Source: Hyphomicrobiales bacterium
GTDB lineage: Bacteria > Pseudomonadota > Alphaproteobacteria > Rhizobiales > Xanthobacteraceae
Direction of reading: 5' to 3'
DNA length: 6,187 nt
Assembly: GCA_021730825.1 (NCBI GenBank)
Contig: JAKFYO010000173.1
Location: 1-6,187 of the forward strand
Shown here in pieces: positions 1 through 6,187 of this stretch (position 1 is its first letter; every line of letters begins with the position of its first letter). The notes under the pieces were generated by a model, which did not search any database, had not been told where the DNA came from, and saw only the letters and a program-made list of their open reading frames with translations. Made by a program: the position numbers and the translations under genes.

Positions 1-909
<909 letters not shown>

Positions 910-947
910 GAACTAGCGGTACCTAGTCAGGAGGGGCTGTTCAACTA
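910..947. other. recO-parC gap with short inverted repeat
   Basis: This 38-base spacer separates the recO stop from the parC ATG. It holds an inverted repeat, ACTAG (912-916) and CTAGT (923-927), around a 6-base centre. The best ribosome-site candidate for parC, AGGT at 924-921 and 11 bases from the ATG, overlaps one arm. No terminator is visible, so read-through from recO is plausible. Confidence 0.4.
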
Positions 948-1673
948 TCAGGCCGCCCGCATGCGCCTTGCCGCCGCGACCAGCGATCCCCTGGCCTCCG
1001 GGAGCGCGAGCCCGCGCGGCTCCAGCACATGAACGGTCAAAAAGTGCCCGGTAAGCGCGAAAGCCGCCGCGATGTCGGCTGGCGTGATGCTTACATCGAC
1101 TTCACGGAGAAAAGACGGCAGCGGGATCAGCCGCTCCCGCCACTCTTCGCCAGCCGAGCGGCTGACCGCGCGGCCCGATTTCGGCGAGACATAGATAAGA
1201 TCCTTCGTGACCCCGCTCGCGGCGCACGAAGACAGATCGAGCCCGAAGCCCAGCTCGGCAAGCAGTTGCAACTCGAAGCGGGCGATGAGCGACGCCGCCT
1301 CCGGCTCGTCGATGCGGTCGAGGATATATTCGCACATGACGAAGAGGTCGCTGTGCGGATCGCGTTCGGGGAGCAGGCGCAGGAGTGCGGCAAGCGTCTG
1401 CAAGCCGAAGCTCGCACGCGCCGCCATCATCATCCGGTCGGCCCGCGACTGCGTGATTTCCAGGGTGTAATTGCCAAGCTGTTCGTCGAGGCGCGCGCGC
1501 CATACCGCGCGCACGCTGTTGCCCGGCTGCAGGAGCGGCGTCTTCTTCCGCGAACCCCCGCCATAGACGAGACCGAGATGCCGGCCGTGCGCCGCAGTCA
1601 TCAATTCCACGACGGCGTGGCCCTCGCCATGGCGGCGAAGCCCGAGAATGATGCCGTCGTCGGTCCATTCCAT
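948..1673 (-). CDS. recO: DNA repair protein RecO
   Basis: RecO acts with RecR (and RecF) in the cytoplasm to load RecA onto SSB-coated single-stranded DNA and to anneal complementary strands during gap repair. The 241-residue product matches the usual length of about 240-250. It opens with MEWTDDGIILGLRRHGEG, the first strand of the N-terminal OB fold (roughly residues 1-80). A helical middle follows, and then the segment GLDLSSCAASG...YVSPKSGRAVS characteristic of alphaproteobacterial RecO. Only two cysteines are present (MCEYIL and SSCAA), so the four-cysteine zinc site of Deinococcus-type RecO is absent, as in E. coli. The start lies only four bases after the era stop. It has a good Shine-Dalgarno, AAGGAA at 1686-1681, seven bases from the ATG and overlapping the last codons of era. 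Translation with era is therefore probably coupled or shared. The frame is complete and ends in TGA. Confidence 0.95.
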   Translation of the reverse strand: MEWTDDGIILGLRRHGEGHAVVELMTAAHGRHLGLVYGGGSRKKTPLLQPGNSVRAVWRARLDEQLGNYTLEITQSRADRMMMAARASFGLQTLAALLRLLPERDPHSDLFVMCEYILDRIDEPEAASLIARFELQLLAELGFGLDLSSCAASGVTKDLIYVSPKSGRAVSRSAGEEWRERLIPLPSFLREVDVSITPADIAAAFALTGHFLTVHVLEPRGLALPEARGSLVAAARRMRAA

Positions 1674-1677
1674 CCGG

Positions 1678-2577
1678 CTATTCCTTCGGAAACTCCAGCC
1701 CGATGCCGCGATAGCGCTCCGGGTCGTCGCCCCAGCCCTCGCGAACCTTCACGTGCAGGAACAGATGCACACGCTTTTCGATCTCGGAAGAGATCTCCTT
1801 GCGTGCATCCATCGAAATGGATTTGACCATTTTCCCGCCCTGCCCGAGCACGATCTTCTTCTGCCCATCGCGCTCGACGTAAATCGTCTGCTCGATCCGG
1901 ACCGAGCCGTCTTTGCGCTCCTCCCACGAATCGGTTTCGACCGTCGATTGATAGGGTAGCTCTTCGTGCAGCCGAAGGTAGAGTTTTTCGCGGGTGATTT
2001 CGGCAGCCATCAGGCGCATCGGAACGTCCGAAATCTCGTCTTCCGGATAGAGCCACGGGCCCTTGGGCATGGCCGCCGCGAAGTATTCCCGGACGTCCGC
2101 GACCCCGTCGCCGTTCGTGGCGGAGATCATGAAGGTGCGCTCGAAGCGCGCGAGTTCGTTTATGGCAGCGGTCAGCGCGAGCAGGCTCTCGCGGGCGACC
2201 GTATCGATCTTGTTGAGGATCAAAATTTTCGGCTGCGGGACTTCTTTCAGCTTGACGAGAATTTCCTTGTTCTCGTCATCAAGCCCGCGCTGTGCGTCGA
2301 TCAGCAACGCTACCAGATCGGCGTCGGTTGCACCCTGCCAAGCAGAGCCAACCATCGCGCGGTCGAGCCTGCGCTTCGGCGCGAAGATGCCAGGCGTATC
2401 GACAAAGATAATCTGCGCTTGTCCCGCCATCGCGATCCCGCGCACGGGCACGCGTGTCGTCTGCACCTTATGCGTGACGATGGAAACTTTCGCGCCGACG
2501 AGCGCGTTCAGGAGCGTGGATTTCCCCGCGTTGGGTGCGCCGATCAGCGCGACAAATCCTGCGCGGGTTTCAGTCAT
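1678..2577 (-). CDS. era: GTPase Era, 30S ribosome assembly factor
   Basis: Era binds the 3' end of 16S rRNA and monitors late 30S maturation, coupling GTP hydrolysis to release. The 299 residues match the family length (E. coli 301). All GTPase motifs are visible: G1 GAPNAGKS at 13-20, the G2 region THKVQTTR at 35-42, G3 DTPG at 60-63, G4 NKID at 122-125 and G5 SA at 152-153. The C-terminal KH RNA-binding domain (about 190-299) is recognisable from its GQGG loop at 245-248 within KKIVLGQGGKMVK. No key residue is missing. The start overlaps the last eight bases of rnc, and the preceding purine-rich GGGTGATGACGA gives only a moderate ribosome site, so coupling to rnc translation is likely. The rnc-era pairing is widely conserved and both proteins act on rRNA. 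The long open frame on the opposite strand here is a codon-composition shadow. Confidence 0.98.
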   Translation of the reverse strand: MTETRAGFVALIGAPNAGKSTLLNALVGAKVSIVTHKVQTTRVPVRGIAMAGQAQIIFVDTPGIFAPKRRLDRAMVGSAWQGATDADLVALLIDAQRGLDDENKEILVKLKEVPQPKILILNKIDTVARESLLALTAAINELARFERTFMISATNGDGVADVREYFAAAMPKGPWLYPEDEISDVPMRLMAAEITREKLYLRLHEELPYQSTVETDSWEERKDGSVRIEQTIYVERDGQKKIVLGQGGKMVKSISMDARKEISSEIEKRVHLFLHVKVREGWGDDPERYRGIGLEFPKE

Positions 2578-3271
2578 TCGTCATCACCCGCTCACGCGCG
2601 AGCATCATGGCGGCAGCCGAATGCTCCGCTTCGCGCTTCGACGCGCCGACGCCCTCCAGCGGCGCGAGATTGCCGATCTCGACGGAAATTCTGAATGTCG
2701 GTTTATGCGGAGGGCCGCTGCGCGACACCTCGCGATAGACCGGATCGGGCAAGCCGCGCCCATGCGCCCATTCAAGCAACAATGCCTTTGCATGACGCGG
2801 CGCTTCCGCGGAAGCTGTCATCAACGGCTGCCAGTAGCGCGTGATCATCGCCTGCGCAGGTTCATAACCTCCGTCGAGGAAAACCGCGGCAATCACCGCT
2901 TCGCAGGCGTCACCCAGCACCGTGTGGTTTTCACGCAACTGCCCGTGCTGCTTTTCATCTTCGACTTCGATGTGACTGCCGAGATCGAGCATCAGCGCAA
3001 CTTCGACGCAGGTCTCGTTGCGCACGAGCGCCGTATGACGCTGCGAAAGTTCGCCTTCGTGATTTTGTCCGAAAGATTGGTAGAGCATTTCCGCGACCGC
3101 AAGCCCAAGCACACGGTCACCGAGAAATTCGAGCCGCTGATTGCTAACGCGCCGCCTGCCGCTCGCAACAGCGCTCTTATGCGTGAGCGCTTCTTCCAGA
3201 AGCGCAATATCTTTGAAGCGGTAGCCGAGCCGCTCTTCGAGTGCGGAAAGATCGCGCGCCTGACGCGTCAT
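2570..3271 (-). CDS. rnc: Ribonuclease III
   Basis: RNase III is a Mg-dependent homodimeric endonuclease that cleaves double-stranded RNA, including pre-rRNA stems and structured mRNAs. At 233 residues it is close to the E. coli enzyme (226). The nuclease domain (about 8-150) carries the signature QRLEFLGD at 45-52 with metal-binding Glu48 and Asp52, and LGDACEA with Asp121 and Glu124. These correspond to E. coli E41, D45, D114 and E117. The double-stranded RNA-binding domain covers about 157-228 and ends in GASKREAEHSAA (209-220). Gln45 stands where E. coli has Glu38. The ATG overlaps the lepB stop as ATGA, and no Shine-Dalgarno-like sequence is visible in the 20 bases upstream, so initiation probably depends on ribosomes finishing lepB. 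The gene overlaps era by eight bases at its end. Confidence 0.97.
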   Translation of the reverse strand: MTRQARDLSALEERLGYRFKDIALLEEALTHKSAVASGRRRVSNQRLEFLGDRVLGLAVAEMLYQSFGQNHEGELSQRHTALVRNETCVEVALMLDLGSHIEVEDEKQHGQLRENHTVLGDACEAVIAAVFLDGGYEPAQAMITRYWQPLMTASAEAPRHAKALLLEWAHGRGLPDPVYREVSRSGPPHKPTFRISVEIGNLAPLEGVGASKREAEHSAAAMMLARERVMTND

Positions 3272-4014
3272 CGAACCCAGGAAAGGATGCGGCCCCAGCG
3301 CACATCGAACGGCCAGCGCCAGAGTTCGTAGATCGCGGTGCCTTCGGAGAGCGAGAAGAAGATGATCTCCGCGCGGCCGATGAAATTTTCGAGCGGCACA
3401 AAACCGACCGCGGACTGCACACGGCTGTCGGTCGAGTTGTCGCGGTTGTCGCCCATCATGAAATACTGACCGGACGGCACAAGATATTCGGGCGTGTTGT
3501 CGTAATAGCTCTCGCCCAGATCGAGCGTCTCGTAAGTCACGCCATTCGGTAGCGTTTCGCGCCAGCGCTTGACCGGCTTGCCCCGCTCGCGCGGATCGTC
3601 GTCGCGCCAGTCGGAAATCTGTTCGCGCTTGACCGCTTGTCCGTTGATGAAAAGCTGGCCGTTGTTCATCTGGATGCGGTCGCCCGGCAAACCGATGACG
3701 CGCTTGATGTAATCGGTCGAGTCATCTTTCGGATTGCGGAACACCGCGACATCGCCGCGCTTTGGTGTCCCGGCCCAGATGCGCCCTTCGAATGGGACCA
3801 GCGCGAACGGCACCGAGTATTTCGTATAGCCGTAGGAAAACTTCGATACGAAAATATAATCGCCGACTAGGAGCGTCGCCTTCATCGAACCGGACGGGAT
3901 GTTGAAAGGCTGAAACAGAAGCGTGCGGATAACGAGCGCGATGACGAGCGCCTGAAAGCCGATGCTGATGAGTTCGCCTAACCCGCCTTCTTTCTTTTCG
4001 GTGGTAACGCTCAT
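3268..4014 (-). CDS. lepB: Signal peptidase I
   Basis: This membrane-bound serine/lysine protease (family S26) removes signal peptides from proteins leaving through Sec or Tat, on the periplasmic face. The 248-residue product has one N-terminal membrane segment at about 15-34 (ISIGFQALVIALVIRTLLF). This differs from the two segments of E. coli LepB (324 aa) and is common in alphaproteobacteria. Catalytic motifs are intact: nucleophile Ser43 in PSGSM (40-44), general base Lys104 in YIKRVIGLPGD (102-112), and box E GDNRDNSTDSR at 188-198. The ATG has a GGAG at 4030-4027, but the 12-base spacing is longer than ideal. The gene follows a 72-base gap after acpS, so it may have its own promoter. Its stop overlaps the rnc start. 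The frame shows no damage. Confidence 0.97.
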   Translation of the reverse strand: MSVTTEKKEGGLGELISIGFQALVIALVIRTLLFQPFNIPSGSMKATLLVGDYIFVSKFSYGYTKYSVPFALVPFEGRIWAGTPKRGDVAVFRNPKDDSTDYIKRVIGLPGDRIQMNNGQLFINGQAVKREQISDWRDDDPRERGKPVKRWRETLPNGVTYETLDLGESYYDNTPEYLVPSGQYFMMGDNRDNSTDSRVQSAVGFVPLENFIGRAEIIFFSLSEGTAIYELWRWPFDVRWGRILSWVR

Positions 4015-4044
4015 GTCTAAGGTAATCTCCGGAAAATCGCGGCG

Positions 4045-4063
4045 CCGCCCGTATAGACGGGGG
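4045..4063 (-). repeat. Small inverted repeat (hairpin) upstream of lepB
   Basis: CCCGT and ACGGG form a perfect 5-bp stem around a 4-base loop (ATAG on plus, CTAT on minus). Two more C-G pairs are possible if one G at 4047 is bulged. On the minus strand no T tract follows immediately, so it is not a convincing terminator. It could be an mRNA leader structure or an operator, or simply chance in GC-rich DNA. Confidence 0.35.
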
Positions 4064-4078
4064 TTCTGCGCTAAGCAA
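4050..4078 (-). promoter_or_regulatory. lepB: Possible weak promoter for lepB-rnc-era-recO
   Basis: On the minus strand TTGCTT (4078-4073) and TATACG (4055-4050) lie 17 bases apart, the sigma-70 spacing. They match the TTGACA/TATAAT consensus at only 3 and 4 of 6 positions. The -10 overlaps the hairpin. The support is the position, in the one gap large enough for a start site ahead of lepB. Such matches also arise by chance. Confidence 0.22.
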
Positions 4079-4086
4079 TGCGGCGC

Positions 4087-4491
4087 TCAGGGCGCTTTGG
4101 GGACCGCGGAAATGATGACGATGGCCTGCGCCATCGGCCCTTCGTCGGTAATGGTGAGATCGATCTGCGGCTCGAAACCCGACGGAATCAGGGCGTTCAG
4201 CCGCTTCAATGCGCCGCCTGTAAGCTTCATGGTCGGCCTGCCCGAAGGCATGTTCACAACGCCGAGATCGCGGAAGAACACACCATCGCGGAAGCCGGTG
4301 CCGAGCGCCTTGGCGCAGGCTTCCTTGGCGGCAAAGCGCTTTGCATAGGACTCAGCGCGGCGCTTGCGGCGCTCGGACCGCTCGCGTTCTTTCGGCGTAA
4401 AAATCCGCTCCAGAAAGCGATCGCCGAAGCGGTCGATGGATTTCTGAATCCGCCGCACGTCGCAAAGGTCGGAGCCCATGCCGATGATCAT
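4087..4491 (-). CDS. acpS: Holo-[acyl-carrier-protein] synthase
   Basis: AcpS transfers 4'-phosphopantetheine from coenzyme A to the conserved serine of acyl carrier protein, turning apo-ACP into the active carrier for fatty acid synthesis. The 134-residue product is near family length (E. coli 126). It shows both signature motifs: [15 protein letters not shown] at the N terminus with Mg-binding Asp8, and [15 protein letters not shown] with Glu57. These correspond to E. coli Asp9 and Glu58. The open frame extends upstream well into pdxJ, but that part is a shadow. The true start is the ATG at 4491, which gives the standard MIIG... N terminus, overlaps the pdxJ stop as ATGA and has a GGAG seven bases upstream. 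The next ATG (residue 5) would cut into the first strand. Translation is probably coupled to pdxJ. AcpS works as a trimer in the family, which cannot be seen here. Confidence 0.96.
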   Translation of the reverse strand: MIIGMGSDLCDVRRIQKSIDRFGDRFLERIFTPKERERSERRKRRAESYAKRFAAKEACAKALGTGFRDGVFFRDLGVVNMPSGRPTMKLTGGALKRLNALIPSGFEPQIDLTITDEGPMAQAIVIISAVPKAP

Positions 4492-5249
4492 GCCGGCGCT
4501 CCGATCCGCCCGCGCCCCCGCGCCATTGCGGCAAGCATGTTCTTGATCACGGCATCCATGCCGGCGAACATCGCCTCGCCCATCATGTAATGGCCGATAT
4601 TGAGTTCGGCGATTTCCGGCAGCGTCGAGATCAGTTCGGCGGTGTCGAAATCGAGGCCATGACCGGCGTGCACTTCGAGGCCAAGCGACGATGCAAGGCG
4701 CGCGCCCTCGACGAGCTTTATGAATTCCGCTTGAGACGCTTTTTCGTCCGCGCGTGAAACCGCTTCGCACCATGTGCCGGTGTGAAGTTCGACCACCGCC
4801 GCGCCGGCTTTTGCAGAAGCCTCGATCTGCGCCACATCAGACGCGATGAAAAGCGAAACGCGGCTATGTGCGGACAATTTCTTGACCGCCAACTGAAGCG
4901 AAGCGCCGCCCGCGATCACGTCGAGACCACCTTCGGTGGTGCGTTCGGTGCGCTTCTCCGGCACGAGACATACCGCATGCGGCCTCACGCGCGCGGCGAT
5001 CCCGATCATCTCGTCCGTCGCCGCCATCTCCAGATTGAGCGGCGCGGAAATATCTTTCATGCGCTCGACATCGCTGTCGACGATATGACGGCGGTCTTCG
5101 CGCAAATGCATCGTGATGCCATGTGCGCCGGCGGCGATTGCAGCCCGCGCCGCACGGATCGGGTCGGGATGAAAGCCGCCGCGCGCGTTGCGGATGGTCG
5201 CAACGTGATCCACGTTCACACCGAGACGAAGCGGGCTGTTATCAGCCAT
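4488..5249 (-). CDS. pdxJ: Pyridoxine 5'-phosphate synthase
   Basis: PdxJ condenses 1-deoxy-D-xylulose 5-phosphate with 3-amino-2-oxopropyl phosphate (the product of PdxA) to make pyridoxine 5'-phosphate, closing the vitamin B6 ring in the DXP-dependent pathway. The 253-residue TIM barrel is slightly longer than the E. coli enzyme (243). Visible motifs are [17 protein letters not shown] at 9-25, [12 protein letters not shown] with His48 (E. coli His45), NLEMA with Glu74 (Glu72), [13 protein letters not shown] at 96-108, and HAGHGLD with His197 (His193). The ATG lies inside the end of rsh with an 8-base overlap, and a GGAG (5260-5257) sits seven bases upstream, so it can initiate independently as well as by coupling. 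A short Arg/Gly-rich tail (RGRGRIG) follows the last helix. The stop overlaps the acpS start. Confidence 0.97.
   Translation of the reverse strand: MADNSPLRLGVNVDHVATIRNARGGFHPDPIRAARAAIAAGAHGITMHLREDRRHIVDSDVERMKDISAPLNLEMAATDEMIGIAARVRPHAVCLVPEKRTERTTEGGLDVIAGGASLQLAVKKLSAHSRVSLFIASDVAQIEASAKAGAAVVELHTGTWCEAVSRADEKASQAEFIKLVEGARLASSLGLEVHAGHGLDFDTAELISTLPEIAELNIGHYMMGEAMFAGMDAVIKNMLAAMARGRGRIGAPA
4499..4502 (-). promoter_or_regulatory. acpS: Shine-Dalgarno site deciding the acpS start
   Basis: GGAG on the minus strand lies seven bases before the ATG at 4491, inside the last codons of pdxJ. The spacing is right for that ATG and too long for the second in-frame ATG at 4479, so it supports the 134-residue AcpS over both the shorter form and the upstream extension of the open frame. 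Confidence 0.6.
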
Positions 5250-6187
5250 TTACGCGCTCCGCGCCTGACACGATCTTCTTCGCGCGTAACTGCGTCAGAA
5301 TCGAATTGAGATGCTTCAGGTCGAACACTTCGACGTCGATCATCATCTTGTGAAAATCGGCGGTCTTTCCGCCCATCCGGATGTTGTCGATGTTGCCGCC
5401 ATGCTCGCCGATCACGGTCGCGATCTGCGCCAGCGACCCCGGCTCGTTCATCGCCGTGACCGCGATCTGCGCTGGAAAGCGCTGCGGTTCGGCTTCTTCC
5501 ATGTCCCAGCGCACATCTAACCAGCGCTCCGGCTGGTCGTCATATTCTTTCAGCGAAGGGGAATGGATCGGATAAATGGTGATGCCCTCGCCCGGCGTCA
5601 GGATGCCGACGATGCGGTCGCCCGGCACTGCGCCGCCATTCGGCGCAAAACGCACCGGCAATTCCCCGTTGATGCCACGAATTGGAATCGCAGCGGTCTT
5701 TTCTTCTTTCCCTTTTTCCGGAATGCGGAATTTCAAAGCGCTTGCGCGGCGCAAACCAAACCAGCCGCCTTCGCTTTTCGGCGTCTTCGCGCCGCTCACG
5801 CGTCCGCCGCGCCATTCCGGATCGACTGCGCGCAGAACATCGTCGGGTTTTATCTCGGCGCGGCCCACCGACGAGAACAGATCTTCCGTCGTATGACGCG
5901 CGAGACGAGGCAAAGCCGCTTGCAGCTTGTCTTCCGAAAGCGGCAGCGATGCTTTCGCGAATGCCCGCTCCACCATCTTGCGGCCAAGCCCGGTATATTG
6001 CGCGCGCACGGCGGATCGCGTGGCGCGGCGGATCGCGGCCCGCGCCTTGCCGGTAATTACGATCGCGTCCCATGCCGCCGGCGGCGTCTTCGCATCGCCA
6101 CGGATGATTTCGACTTCGTCACCGGTCTGCAACTCGGAAACCAACGGCGCGACCTGCCCGTTGATCTTGCATCCGATCGCGCTGTTA
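5242..6187 (-). CDS. rsh: Bifunctional (p)ppGpp synthetase/hydrolase, C-terminal regulatory part (cut by right edge)
   Basis: Rsh (RelA/SpoT family) makes and degrades (p)ppGpp in the stringent response. Only the last 314 residues are in the window. The HD hydrolase and nucleotidyltransferase domains lie beyond the right edge, so activity cannot be judged here. The sequence enters in the TGS domain ([14 protein letters not shown], then LQTGDEVEI), passes through the helical region (about 5800-6100) and the conserved region that is zinc-binding in many homologues (about 5555-5660). It ends in an ACT domain (about 5245-5480, [20 protein letters not shown]). The open stretch continues upstream of 6144, where a TTG could be taken for a start. 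It is internal, since TGS residues precede it. The cysteine/histidine ligands of the zinc region are all replaced (see findings). In related bacteria the ACT domain carries regulatory input, reported as branched-chain amino acids in Rhodobacter and EIIA-Ntr in Caulobacter. Whether that applies here is inference. The symbol relA or spoT is also used. Confidence 0.95.
   Translation of the reverse strand, partial: NSAIGCKINGQVAPLVSELQTGDEVEIIRGDAKTPPAAWDAIVITGKARAAIRRATRSAVRAQYTGLGRKMVERAFAKASLPLSEDKLQAALPRLARHTTEDLFSSVGRAEIKPDDVLRAVDPEWRGGRVSGAKTPKSEGGWFGLRRASALKFRIPEKGKEEKTAAIPIRGINGELPVRFAPNGGAVPGDRIVGILTPGEGITIYPIHSPSLKEYDDQPERWLDVRWDMEEAEPQRFPAQIAVTAMNEPGSLAQIATVIGEHGGNIDNIRMGGKTADFHKMMIDVEVFDLKHLNSILTQLRAKKIVSGAERVNG

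Larger units (their letters stand above)
4015..4086. other. acpS-lepB intergenic gap, longest non-coding stretch in the window
   Basis: The 72 bases between the acpS stop and the lepB ATG are the only sizeable break in an otherwise overlapping run. They contain a small hairpin (4045-4063), a GGCGCC palindrome (4041-4046), a weak promoter-like pair and the lepB ribosome site (GGAG at 4030-4027). No open frame is present and no run of T suitable for an intrinsic terminator directly follows the hairpin. Confidence 0.7.

Noticed and set aside
2063..3331. A 422-codon open frame on the plus strand, opposite era and rnc
   Set aside because: It lies antisense to two certain genes with intact catalytic motifs. 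Its translation is rich in Arg, Ala, Ser and Cys without recognisable domains. Long antisense frames are expected in GC-rich DNA.
4045..4063. Intrinsic terminator between acpS and lepB
   Set aside because: The stem is short, and on the minus strand it is followed by GC-rich sequence rather than a T run. The first T cluster is about 15 bases later and only four long.
4492..4773. Upstream in-frame extension of acpS to a 228-residue product
   Set aside because: The extra residues overlap pdxJ in another frame, are Arg-rich without family similarity, and the standard [10 protein letters not shown] terminus with its own ribosome site begins at 4491.
5242..6144. A 300-residue stand-alone ACT protein starting at a TTG
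   Set aside because: The frame continues upstream to the window edge and the upstream residues ([14 protein letters not shown]) are TGS-domain sequence, so the TTG is an internal Leu codon of Rsh.

Overview
The window is a compact block of bacterial housekeeping genes, all read from the minus strand. In transcription order (right to left) they are: the 3' part of a bifunctional (p)ppGpp synthetase/hydrolase gene (rsh, relA/spoT family), pdxJ, acpS, lepB, rnc, era, recO and the 5' part of parC. Base composition is GC-rich (about 60% by eye). The gene order and protein sequences point to an alphaproteobacterium, most likely of the order Hyphomicrobiales (rhizobia and relatives, perhaps near Nitrobacteraceae/Xanthobacteraceae). 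Telling signs are the Rsh C-terminal region without zinc ligands, the 248-residue single-membrane-segment LepB and the ParC sequence. Genus cannot be settled from this window.

Layout from the right edge: rsh enters truncated (its N-terminal hydrolase and synthetase domains lie outside) and ends at 5242, overlapping pdxJ (5249-4488) by 8 bases. pdxJ overlaps acpS (4491-4087) by 4 bases (ATGA). A 72-base gap follows, the largest in the window, holding a small hairpin and a weak promoter-like pair. lepB (4014-3268) overlaps rnc (3271-2570) by 4 bases (ATGA). rnc overlaps era (2577-1678) by 8 bases. Four bases separate era from recO (1673-948), and 38 bases separate recO from parC (909 to beyond position 1). 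Every reading frame is intact, and I see no frameshift, mobile element, tRNA, rRNA, CRISPR array or foreign-looking insert.

Together the genes cover stringent-response signalling (Rsh), the last ring-forming step of pyridoxine 5'-phosphate synthesis (PdxJ), activation of acyl carrier protein (AcpS), removal of signal peptides (LepB), rRNA/dsRNA processing (RNase III), 30S ribosome maturation (Era), recombinational repair (RecO) and chromosome decatenation (ParC). The overlaps imply two tightly coupled groups, rsh-pdxJ-acpS and lepB-rnc-era-recO, with parC trailing; they could be one transcript or have an extra start before lepB. I found no undescribed system. The points worth a second look are residue-level departures from textbook E. 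coli enzymes and the translational architecture of the cluster.
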